From assembly GCA_023301645.1 (NCBI GenBank), contig JALZUH010000165.1, positions 1 to 14,900 on the forward strand: 14,900 nt of DNA, given 5' to 3'. Source of the DNA: Akkermansiaceae bacterium (GTDB lineage: Bacteria > Verrucomicrobiota > Verrucomicrobiia > Verrucomicrobiales > Akkermansiaceae). The position numbers and the translations under genes are program-made. Of the stretch, positions 6,707 through 13,347 are shown piece after piece (the stretch's first letter is position 1; every line of letters starts with the position of its first letter). Below the pieces are notes generated by a model that worked only from the letters and a program-made list of their open reading frames with translations, was not told where the DNA came from and searched no databases.

Positions 6707-9052
6707 ATGTTTACAGTAAAAATCGCCCGCCTCTCTCAGTCGTTGTTGTTGGCAGCTCTGACCGTTACGTCTATGCTTGCTGCCGTCGGTGATGTGCAGG
6801 CGCAGGAATTTGCGGATCTTGAGGGGAAGAATATTTCGTCTTTGATCATCAGATACAAGGGGGCAAAGACTGTCGATGAGGCTCGTCTGCGCGGTAATAT
6901 GGCAACACGAGTTGGTCAGAAATACAGCGCGGCTGTGCTGGATGAGGATGTTCGTAGTCTTTATGAAAGTGGCTTGGTAGATGATATTCGCTTTTTGGCA
7001 GAGCCTTCTGGGTCGTCGGTAAGAGTGATTGCTGAGGTGCAGAGCCGAGCGAAGATCGTGGGTATAGGTTTCCAAGGTAATGAGCGCTATAATGATCGTA
7101 AGCTCACAGGAGTGGCTAAGCTCGATCTCGGTGGTGTGCTCAGTGATACGTCGATTCTTTCAGCGCGTAGGAATGTGCTCGATCATTACCGTGGCTCTGG
7201 CTATGCGGATGTGACTGTCAGTCACCGTATCGTGCCGACTGGTAGCGAGGGGAATTCACAGTTGATATTAGTCGTCGATGAAGGTGCTCGCTCTGAGGTG
7301 AGAACGATTCGCTTCGAGGGGAATAAATCCTGCGCTTCGCATGTGTTGCGCAATCAGATGAAAACAAAGCAGAAAGGCTGGTTTTCTTTTTTCACAAAGT
7401 CAGGTCAGATCGATAACGATAAGCTAGAGGAGGATGTCGATCGTGTGCTCGATTACTACCGTGATAATGGATACCTTCGCGCTAAGGCTGTGATCGGTAA
7501 AGCACCACTTGATGACGGTCGTGTGGATCTAGTGATCAAGGTGACTGAGGGGGCTGAGTATAAGGTGGCGAAGGTCGGCTTCGGCCCAACGAAGGTCTTT
7601 ACCTCTGCACAGCTTACACCCGTGCTTACGATGGTCGCTGGGAATGCTTATTCAGTGTCGAAGATGAGAAATGATATTCGCACCATCCGTAGCTACTATG
7701 GCTCACGTGGATATGCAGATGCCGCAGTGAGTCCTGATATTCGTAACGTGTCTAAAAACACCATTGCAATAACTTACCGTATTAATGAGGGCACACCTTC
7801 CAAGGTGGGGCGTATCACCATCGAGGGTAATGAGAAAACTCAGGATCGCGTTATTCGTCGTGAGCTATCCATGGAGCCGGGGCAGAATCTTAACTCTGTA
7901 GAGCTAGAGACAACCAACCGTCGCTTGCGTAATATTAACTACTTCGACGATGTGCAGGTGGACTCATCGGCCAGTAATCTGAAGGGCTACCGCGATATTA
8001 ATATTCATGTGAAGGAGAAGCAGACTGGTTCGATCGGCTTTGGTGCGGGCTTCAGCTCGGTGGATAATATTGTGGGCTTTATTAACTTAGAGCAGACGAA
8101 CTTTGATATTACTAACTGGGGACGTTTCACTGGCGGTGGTCAGAGGTTTAGCGCTAAGATTCAGGCTGGTGCAGAGCGTAGGGAGTTCACGCTGTCGCTT
8201 ACAGAGCCTTGGTTTTCAGGTCGTCGTCTCGCACTTGGCACGGAGTTGTTCTACCGTGATTCGTTGTTCTTTAGTTCGGAGTATGAGCAGAGCCAGTTTG
8301 GTGGAGCGGTATCACTGCGTAAGCCCATTAGTAAACGCTCCTTCCTACGCGCTGAATACCGTGCGGAGCAAATTGAAATCGATGTCGAGTCCGACACACC
8401 CGCTGGTTCACTATTCTTCGAGGAAGAAGGCGAGTTCGTCCGTAGCGCCGCTTCCGTGAGTTTCGTCTACGATAGCCGCGATAGCAACCAGCAGCCACGC
8501 AAAGGTGAGAAGCTGAGTGCTGAGCTTACCCTAGCAGGTGGGATTCTCGGCGGAGATGTTGATGTTTACATCGTATCATTTGAGGGCTCTAAATACTGGA
8601 ACCTATGGGGTGATAGCATTCTCTCCCTTCGCGGTAACCTAACGGTGGCAGACACCTATGGTGATAGTGATCGAGTGCCGATTTTTGACCGTGAATCTCT
8701 GGGTGGCCCGCAGTCATTACGTGGCTTCGAGAACCGTGACGTAGGACCTCGTGACCCTCTTACTGATGAGGTTCTTGGTGGTAATACTTCTGCCTTTGCC
8801 AGCATAGAATATACTTTCCCGCTCGTTGATCGTGTTCGTGGAGCTGTCTTCTATGATGCTGGTGTTGTGGATGCTGGGTCATGGGAGTTTGGTAATGGCC
8901 TCTATCACGATGCTGGTTTTGGTCTCAGACTGAACTTGCCCTTTGGCCCATTAGCCATTGATTACGGTATTCCACTAGGCACACCTGATGGCGTAGAGGA
9001 AAATGCAGATCAGGGTGGCCAGTTCCACTTTTACCTCAACTACGCATTCTAA
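6707..9052 (+). CDS. bamA: Outer membrane protein assembly factor BamA
   Basis: BamA is the outer-membrane Omp85 protein that folds beta-barrel proteins into the outer membrane. I start it at ATG 6707, giving 781 residues. From there a clear signal peptide runs to about residue 32 (cleavage near VQA|QEF), and AGGAAG lies 10 bases upstream. The GTG at 6674 would put 11 odd residues in front of the signal. The periplasmic part holds five POTRA-type repeats (about 40-430), seen as recurring phrases such as VDEGARSEVRTIRFEGNKSC, VTEGAEYKVAKVGF and INEGTPSKVGRITIEGNEKTQDRVIRRE. The rest is the 16-strand barrel, beginning GSIGFGAGFSSVDNIVGFINLEQTNF. The conserved loop-6 motif appears as SLRGFENRDVGP (around 670-683), and the protein ends FHFYLNYAF with a terminal aromatic. 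skp, lpxD and fabZ, its common neighbours, are absent. Confidence 0.96.
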   Translation: MFTVKIARLSQSLLLAALTVTSMLAAVGDVQAQEFADLEGKNISSLIIRYKGAKTVDEARLRGNMATRVGQKYSAAVLDEDVRSLYESGLVDDIRFLAEPSGSSVRVIAEVQSRAKIVGIGFQGNERYNDRKLTGVAKLDLGGVLSDTSILSARRNVLDHYRGSGYADVTVSHRIVPTGSEGNSQLILVVDEGARSEVRTIRFEGNKSCASHVLRNQMKTKQKGWFSFFTKSGQIDNDKLEEDVDRVLDYYRDNGYLRAKAVIGKAPLDDGRVDLVIKVTEGAEYKVAKVGFGPTKVFTSAQLTPVLTMVAGNAYSVSKMRNDIRTIRSYYGSRGYADAAVSPDIRNVSKNTIAITYRINEGTPSKVGRITIEGNEKTQDRVIRRELSMEPGQNLNSVELETTNRRLRNINYFDDVQVDSSASNLKGYRDINIHVKEKQTGSIGFGAGFSSVDNIVGFINLEQTNFDITNWGRFTGGGQRFSAKIQAGAERREFTLSLTEPWFSGRRLALGTELFYRDSLFFSSEYEQSQFGGAVSLRKPISKRSFLRAEYRAEQIEIDVESDTPAGSLFFEEEGEFVRSAASVSFVYDSRDSNQQPRKGEKLSAELTLAGGILGGDVDVYIVSFEGSKYWNLWGDSILSLRGNLTVADTYGDSDRVPIFDRESLGGPQSLRGFENRDVGPRDPLTDEVLGGNTSAFASIEYTFPLVDRVRGAVFYDAGVVDAGSWEFGNGLYHDAGFGLRLNLPFGPLAIDYGIPLGTPDGVEENADQGGQFHFYLNYAF

Positions 9053-9192
9053 TCAGGCTCGTGATGCAGCACATTTGGGATGAGCCGCCTGCTGGCTTTC
9101 TCTCGCTCTTGCGCTTCGATCTCACTGGTCTCTCAGGTAAATTTATCTGACTTTATCGAGAGATGTATCATCTATTAGAATGAGTCTGCTCG

Positions 9193-9221
9193 TTAGCACC
9201 ACTCGATAACCTCGTTATAAA
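9193..9221 (+). promoter_or_regulatory. Candidate promoter of the DUF3108-hydrolase pair
   Basis: TTAGCA (9193-9198) and TATAAA (9216-9221) are separated by 17 bases, the optimal spacing for a housekeeping sigma factor. Transcription would start near 9228, after the ATG at 9223 but before the ATG at 9247. This is one reason to prefer the later start for the next gene. Confidence 0.45.
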
Positions 9222-9246
9222 AATGCTTCATTTAACATCACGCTTC

Positions 9247-10074
9247 ATGAGAAATACGCAGAGCCGCACTGTTGTGGTTCTTGCTACGCTACTTTCCTGC
9301 ACGATCGCTAGTTTTTCTAGCATTGCTAGTGCTGAGCCAGCTTGGAAGAAGACCATTCCCGCCTTTAGTGCCGGCAAGCAGCCTGCCCTGAAGCCTCAGA
9401 AACTAGATTACGTGATGAGCTGGAACGGCAAGCTTAACTCTGGTCGCCTGACGATGATCTTTGATAAAGAAGGTGCGCATTATAAGAATCTTTATGTGTC
9501 GCAGGCCTATGGTCGCTCGACGGGATTAGCTAGCCTGCTCTTTCCCTTTGTTTTTAACTACACCTCATTCACCAAGCCTGGCAGCTATGAGCCGGTCGTC
9601 TTCGTCTCAGAGGAAACTGATAAAGAAGACACCACACGCATTGAGAATAAATACCAGAAGTCATCGACCTCCCATAGCAGGACGATAACAGACAAAAAAA
9701 CCAGTAAGGTGGAGAAGAAGCCGAAGAAGGTCTTCAAACAGAGAAATACCCATGATCCACTATCTGCGATGCTCTACCTGCGCGGTAGAGAGCTCAAGAA
9801 TGGCCAAGTGGTCAATCTCTGCCTGTTTCCCTTCAGGTCAGCACAGTATGCCCAAGTGACTGTCCTAGGGCGCGAGAAGCATAATGGCTACGCCTGTATT
9901 AAGCTCGACCTTAGGATTCGTAATGTTGACTACGATACCCATGAGCTCAAGGAGTATAAGAAGCTCAAGAAAGCGACCATCTGGATCACCGATGACGAAG
10001 ACCGTATCCTCGTCGAGCTTCGCTCTAAGGTCTTTATTGGTGACGTGCGCACTGTTTTAAAAAAGCGAGGATAG
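9247..10074 (+). CDS. Exported DUF3108 domain protein
   Basis: The product belongs to the DUF3108 family, periplasmic or outer-membrane-associated proteins of unknown function in Gram-negative bacteria. I choose ATG 9247 (275 residues). It begins directly with a signal peptide, RNTQSR then a hydrophobic core, with cleavage near ASA|EP at residue 29, and it lies downstream of the likely transcription start. An ATG at 9223 would add eight residues. The mature protein opens with the family's typical strand phrase LDYVMSWNGKLNSGRLTM, continues LYVSQAYGRSTGLASLLFPF, and has later phrases such as DPLSAMLYLRGRELKNGQVV and KKATIWITDDEDRILVELRSKVFIGDV that fit the beta-rich fold. A lysine-rich linker lies around 145-165. 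The next gene starts 8 bases after its stop, so the two are probably co-transcribed and may act together at the envelope. The family call is good; the function is unknown. Confidence 0.8.
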   Translation: MRNTQSRTVVVLATLLSCTIASFSSIASAEPAWKKTIPAFSAGKQPALKPQKLDYVMSWNGKLNSGRLTMIFDKEGAHYKNLYVSQAYGRSTGLASLLFPFVFNYTSFTKPGSYEPVVFVSEETDKEDTTRIENKYQKSSTSHSRTITDKKTSKVEKKPKKVFKQRNTHDPLSAMLYLRGRELKNGQVVNLCLFPFRSAQYAQVTVLGREKHNGYACIKLDLRIRNVDYDTHELKEYKKLKKATIWITDDEDRILVELRSKVFIGDVRTVLKKRG

Positions 10075-10082
10075 GCTAAAAC

Positions 10083-11210
10083 ATGGACTCGATCACACAA
10101 GGTGCCTTAGGGGGATTATGCGGCGAGTGGACCTTGCGTAAGGAGCTAGGCTGGCGGGCCTTCGCATGGGGTGTGCTCTTTGGCACATTACCTGATCTCG
10201 ATGTCATCACCTTCCCCTTTATCGATGATGTGCAGCGGCTCTCATGGCACCGAGGGCTATCTCACTCGATTGTTGTCATGGTTATCGCCTCCGTGTTCTT
10301 CGGCTGGCTACTGGCGAAGATTCACCGCCGCCGAGGGGTAGGTTTTAAGAAAGCCGCTTTCTTCGTCTTTATCACATGGTCGAGCCATGTTGCCATTGAT
10401 TGCTTCACCACCTACGGGACGCAGATCTACGAGCCCTTTTCGAAATACCGCTTTGCCTCGAATAATATGTCCATCATCGACATATCATTCACGCTGCCGA
10501 TGCTACTGGCATTATTGATTGCCCTCTTTTTGAAAAAGTCCTCAGCTCTGCGCGGCTGGGTCGGACGCGCCGCACTCATCTGGATTAGCCTCTATACCGC
10601 CGCGAGCTTTGTCATGAAGTCGAAGGCAGAGGAATTCTTCCGCACTCAGCTCACCGAGCAGTCCATCACCCCATCGAGGATGATGACCGCCCCCACACTC
10701 TCTAATATCTTCCTCTGGCGCATGCTCGCCGAGACTGAGGGGGAGTATCATGTCGCTTACTGGTCATTATTTGATGCAGTCGACAGAGACTTGAGAATCG
10801 ATACCGTCGAGAAAGGGCATGATAAGCTCAGTGGCTTCGATCCCTACCGAGAAATGCAGCAGATCAAGTGGTTCACCAAGGGGTGGTATGTCGGAGTCGA
10901 TCACCCAGATGATGCGGATACGGTGCTGCTTGTTGATATGAGATTTGGCGAGCTGTGCTCAACGAGTAGCAAGACCCCTGTATTTATCTGGAGCCTAAAG
11001 GAGAACGCTGAGGCAGATGGAGGAGTTGATTTCCAGAAAGTATCCTACCGCACCAAGGTAGAGGCTAAAGAAGTCATCGGCCTGCTCTGGGGGCGCATTC
11101 TAGGCAAGTCACCAAGCTGGATGGACGCCCCGTGGCGCTGGGAGCAGCAGAGCAGTGTGGGTGATGATACCTCTGGTGCTAATGCCGGCGCTGATACCAT
11201 GACTGAGTAG
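10083..11210 (+). CDS. Membrane metal-dependent hydrolase, YdjM/DUF457 type
   Basis: This is a 375-residue inner-membrane protein of the YdjM/DUF457 'membrane-bound metal-dependent hydrolase' family. The motif set is complete: MDSITQGALGG at the N-terminus, GTLPDLDV (34-41), HRGLSHS (56-62), and SHVAIDCFTTYGTQ (101-114). The aspartates and histidines of these motifs are the presumed metal ligands. Hydrophobic segments are seen near 24-36, 63-79, 91-107, 134-150 and 161-177, followed by a soluble, acidic C-terminal region of about 190 residues. That tail ends in a low-complexity DDTSGANAGADTMTE. An AGG lies 7 bases before the ATG, one of the few plausible Shine-Dalgarno sites here. It follows the DUF3108 gene by 8 bases. 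The substrate is unknown, and the hydrolase activity is a family inference rather than proven. Confidence 0.85.
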   Translation: MDSITQGALGGLCGEWTLRKELGWRAFAWGVLFGTLPDLDVITFPFIDDVQRLSWHRGLSHSIVVMVIASVFFGWLLAKIHRRRGVGFKKAAFFVFITWSSHVAIDCFTTYGTQIYEPFSKYRFASNNMSIIDISFTLPMLLALLIALFLKKSSALRGWVGRAALIWISLYTAASFVMKSKAEEFFRTQLTEQSITPSRMMTAPTLSNIFLWRMLAETEGEYHVAYWSLFDAVDRDLRIDTVEKGHDKLSGFDPYREMQQIKWFTKGWYVGVDHPDDADTVLLVDMRFGELCSTSSKTPVFIWSLKENAEADGGVDFQKVSYRTKVEAKEVIGLLWGRILGKSPSWMDAPWRWEQQSSVGDDTSGANAGADTMTE

Positions 11211-11239
11211 GACTCCACAAAGGTGCCCGCCAACGTGGC

Positions 11240-11276
11240 AAAAAAAGAGACCTCCAGCGGAGCAGCTGAAGGCCTC
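11240..11276 (-). terminator. Rho-independent terminator pointing left, beyond the DUF3037 gene
   Basis: On the minus strand GAGGCCTTCAGC (11276-11265) pairs with GCTGGAGGTCTC (11258-11247) over 12 positions, two of them G-U, around a 6-base loop. Seven T follow at once (11246-11240). On the plus strand the two wobble pairs become A-C mismatches and no T run follows, so it works leftward only. The only leftward genes it could serve are the DUF3037/HipA-like pair, 190 bases away, yet it lies outside the direct repeat that brackets them. Confidence 0.75.
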
Positions 11277-11282
11277 AACAAT

Positions 11283-11300
11283 GCTCTGTCGAAACAGAGC
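11283..11300. repeat. Perfect 7-base hairpin between terminator and repeat copy 1
   Basis: GCTCTGT and ACAGAGC form a perfect 7-base inverted repeat around the four-base loop CGAA. No T run follows on either side, so it is not a standard terminator. A smaller TGGC/GCCA hairpin lies at 11312-11324. Together with the terminator they make 11240-11324 rich in structure. Confidence 0.5.
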
Positions 11301-11337
11301 TCTCTGCGGTTTGGCAGGCCGCCAGCTTTCTCTGCTG

Positions 11338-11369
11338 ATGGGGGTGTTGTCAACACTGCTTATTGGCTA
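11338..11369. repeat. 32-base direct repeat, copy 1 (left border of the HipA-like/DUF3037 module)
   Basis: This 32-base sequence is identical to 13183-13214 in the same orientation. Its centre is GTGTTGTCAACAC (11344-11356), two 6-base arms around a single T, which is the symmetry expected of a protein-binding or recombination core. It lies 128 bases after the hydrolase stop and 96 bases beyond the DUF3037 stop. Identity breaks at both ends (11337 differs from 13182, 11370 from 13215). Confidence 0.9.
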
Positions 11370-11465
11370 TAGGGGTAATGCTTTGAGATTCCCCAACTTT
11401 GACGACGCAAAGCTGCTAAGTTTTGGTATGTCACGACGGCGGAAATGGCGTTCCCAATGAGCCCT

Positions 11466-12314
11466 CTATCTCGAGGCTGAAAGAACGCGATTTCGGAGGT
11501 CGCTAGCAAAACCCTCAGCCTCGTCTTCTTCGATCAAAACAATATCACTGGAAGCGTATAGGATATCCTTTGCATCACCGTAAGCTTTTTCATTTCTACC
11601 TTGTGGAGAACCAAGTAAAAGGTGCAGTTTATGTTCATCCTCGGATTGAGCTAGGAACTTCGACTTACTATGCCAGCGGTATGCTTTTTGACGAATATCT
11701 TCGGCTTTTTTTAAATCAAAAGAAATAGTCTGATAAACATTCCACAGCCCGTTTTTCCACGATTGTTCAAATACGTGGTTTGCTAGTGCCGCCGAGATTT
11801 GGTGAGGCTTTATGTATTCTCTGACCTCAGGTTGAGCGAATGCTTTTTTGTAAACAGTCTTGTAAACGATGGCTTCGTCTCTTCTGTCGCTCAATACTTC
11901 TTGGTAATGGGACTGGATGTGTTTCTCAAAAAGCTTCTCCATCTCTAATTCGGGCGATTGGCATAGTCCGCCACCTGAGAGACTCCATTGCAGTGCAGAT
12001 GAGTCGTGTGGAACTACTTTCAATGCTATGTCCCTAGCGCTTTCAGGCCGAAGTTCTTTGAAAAGTGAATGCGCCTCCTCAAACTCGACTGCTAGCGTGT
12101 CAAAGCGAGTTTTGATGCGACCAATAAGATTTCGGTAATCATCAGGGTCAAACTGCGCAAAAAAATGGCTTAGGCGGCTATACCTATCCGCTCCCAAAAA
12201 GCCTAGGTAATTAGATTCAGGTGCCCACACGGCTACCCCTACATTTGCGAACTCCCCTGAAAGAGCATCGTGTATGTATCGCAGGAAACAAAAGCTATAT
12301 GGCTGCTGGCTCAT
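11466..12314 (-). CDS. DUF3037 domain protein, partner of the HipA-like kinase
   Basis: The 282-residue protein looks like a DUF3037 family member. The family opening is visible as YSFCFLRYIHDALSGEFANVGV (6-27, read in two parts: YSFCFLRYIHD and EFANVGVAVW), with the E-x-x-NVGV phrase that defines these proteins. The rest is largely helical and charged and has no signal peptide or membrane segment, so it is probably cytoplasmic. From memory of genome neighbourhoods, DUF3037 genes often sit beside HipA-like kinase genes, and that is the case here. Its ATG at 12314 overlaps by ATGA the stop of the restored kinase frame, implying translational coupling. Hand counts of two 60-base stretches within it (11581-11640, 11701-11760) gave 22 and 21 G+C, lower than flanking genes. 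The function is unknown; it could be an antitoxin, an adaptor or a kinase target. Confidence 0.8.
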   Translation of the reverse strand: MSQQPYSFCFLRYIHDALSGEFANVGVAVWAPESNYLGFLGADRYSRLSHFFAQFDPDDYRNLIGRIKTRFDTLAVEFEEAHSLFKELRPESARDIALKVVPHDSSALQWSLSGGGLCQSPELEMEKLFEKHIQSHYQEVLSDRRDEAIVYKTVYKKAFAQPEVREYIKPHQISAALANHVFEQSWKNGLWNVYQTISFDLKKAEDIRQKAYRWHSKSKFLAQSEDEHKLHLLLGSPQGRNEKAYGDAKDILYASSDIVLIEEDEAEGFASDLRNRVLSASR

Positions 12315-12511
12315 CTTATGGTATGCGCGGTTAGGTAATCGAAAAAGTCGGTAATATTGCTTGCGAGCGATGCAATGTAAGTCTCGATAACAGAAAAGTC
12401 CAGAGTCGAATCATCCCATCGGTTTATGATAGTATCTAAAATGTCTTGCGCAGAAGACTCATATTGCCAGCTTTCAAATTCGTCCCAAAGCTTGGAACCA
12501 ACATGTAAATT
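12311..12511 (-). pseudogene. Displaced 3' end of the HipA-like kinase gene, in the shifted frame
   Basis: Directly after the homopolymer, the frame that would be used if the run had six G instead of seven is open for 66 codons. It reads NLHVGSKLWDEFESWQYESS, continues through INRWDDSTLDFSVIETYIAS, and closes with TGA at 12313-12311. That stop overlaps the DUF3037 start as ATGA. The amphipathic, helix-forming composition fits the C-terminal helical part of a HipA-like kinase, and the exact overlap with the next gene is what an intact operon would show. It has no start codon of its own at its beginning. Joined to residues 1-209 upstream it would restore a 275-residue protein. The coordinates mark only the displaced part. 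Confidence 0.75.
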
Positions 12512-13139
12512 GGGGGGGTAAGGGTTTACGAATGTGCGGATAAAGGCAGTGAAGATCCAGCATTAATCGAGATAAAAACTCACGCCATGGGGTGCTTCCT
12601 GTAACGACCCCTAAAAAAGCAAAAGATCGATCATAGTCCAGGGTGACCAACTCGTCCCCTTTCCACAGCATATTTGGATTGTCGGCAGCACGATCATTAT
12701 TCTGAACCATGGCATCAAACGCATAGGCGTTGTCCATTAGTTCTGGTGATATGTTTCTAGGCGGAGAGGTCGCTGTCCACGGTTTCCAATCAGTGCCAAG
12801 GTGGATAGTTGCTAAGTTTCTCCCGTGACTTTGACGAATCAAATCAGCGTAGTCAGCGCCGTTGAAATCCCCGTAGTCCAACGCTCCGTATTCAATCCCC
12901 TCGGGCAATGTCACGATGACTGGTTCTACTGCTGGGACTCCTAATTCTCGGGCAAGCAGTAAGGAGAAGATCTCACATGCCCTTGCTTCCTGTCGGTCGC
13001 TATATCCTGCATTTGGTTTTACCACTAAAGCCAGTTCTTCATCAGTTTCATCATCCGTTGCTAGTACAAGAAACGGGTGGGTCATGCCTCGTTTCATAGG
13101 CTCTCGGAATTGGGTGGCGGTAAAAGTTCTTAAATTCAT
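12474..13139 (-). CDS. HipA-like kinase, frame broken at a G7 run near the 3' end
   Basis: The open frame gives 221 residues of a HipA-like (HipA_2-type) protein kinase fold. Expected parts are the N-terminal ATP-binding lysine in ALVVKPN (37-43, K41), the ELGVPAVEPVIV stretch (65-76), the catalytic loop QNNDRAADNPNML (146-158) and the metal-binding DYDRSF (168-173). These catalytic residues are all present. The frame leaves the original track after P209, at seven C on the coding strand (12518-12512), and ends after 12 unrelated residues. Removing one C restores 275 residues and an ATGA overlap with the DUF3037 gene. It is too short for classical HipA (about 440 residues) and no HipB-like gene precedes it. 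Copy 2 of the direct repeat ends 43 bases before the ATG. By family analogy it may phosphorylate a cellular target; the substrate is unknown. Whether it is active as read cannot be told. Confidence 0.75.
   Translation of the reverse strand: MNLRTFTATQFREPMKRGMTHPFLVLATDDETDEELALVVKPNAGYSDRQEARACEIFSLLLARELGVPAVEPVIVTLPEGIEYGALDYGDFNGADYADLIRQSHGRNLATIHLGTDWKPWTATSPPRNISPELMDNAYAFDAMVQNNDRAADNPNMLWKGDELVTLDYDRSFAFLGVVTGSTPWREFLSRLMLDLHCLYPHIRKPLPPQFTCWFQALGRI
12512..12518. repeat. Homopolymer of seven G at the kinase frame break
   Basis: Seven consecutive G on the plus strand (seven C in the kinase mRNA) mark the exact point where the kinase frame and its C-terminal continuation separate. Six would keep the frame. 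Such runs are prone to polymerase slippage and to sequencing error. Confidence 0.85.
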
Positions 13140-13182
13140 AGCTACTGCTTCAATTTTGATAGAATACTAGCCTTCTTTAGTA

Positions 13183-13214
13183 ATGGGGGTGTTGTCAACA
13201 CTGCTTATTGGCTA
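13183..13214. repeat. 32-base direct repeat, copy 2 (right border of the HipA-like/DUF3037 module)
   Basis: The second, identical copy of the repeat, with the core GTGTTGTCAACAC at 13189-13201. It lies just upstream of the kinase gene on the minus strand. Read in that direction it contains TTGACA, a perfect -35 hexamer, but the nearest -10-like hexamer (TAGTAT) is 23 bases away, too far for a normal promoter. The distance from copy 1, start to start, is 1845 bases. Confidence 0.9.
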
Positions 13215-13347
13215 CATTATCTCAGCACGGTGACGGGATGATCATTTGGAGGTCTACGCCTTGGAATCACAAGCAAGAGGCCGAATTCTCCTTGGTTCTG
13301 TTTTTTTCTTTGCGCTAGTGGGGGATCGGTGCGTTATTATTTCCCTG

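Noticed and set aside
9053..9120. Terminator after bamA (AGCC/GGCT stem followed by a CT-rich stretch)
   Set aside because: The stem is only four bases and the tail is not a T run.
11344..11356. GTGTTGTCAACAC as an operator of a known repressor such as LexA
   Set aside because: The half-sites do not match a consensus I can name with confidence, and the same core occurs where no adjacent gene start would be controlled (copy 1).
11240..11369. Integron attC site or gene-cassette structure
   Set aside because: The repeat core does not fit the GTTRRRY / RYYYAAC core sites on either strand, and no integron integrase is present.
13140..13200. TTGACA in repeat copy 2 as the -35 of a kinase promoter
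   Set aside because: The nearest -10-like hexamer (TAGTAT) is 23 bases away, outside the usual 16-18 spacing.
11338..13214. Insertion sequence or classical transposon
   Set aside because: No transposase frame and no terminal inverted repeats were found; the borders are direct repeats of 32 bases, too long for a usual target duplication.
13246..13347. TTG at 13246 as start of the prolyl isomerase
   Set aside because: The 34 extra residues would bury the signal peptide that begins at the ATG at 13348.
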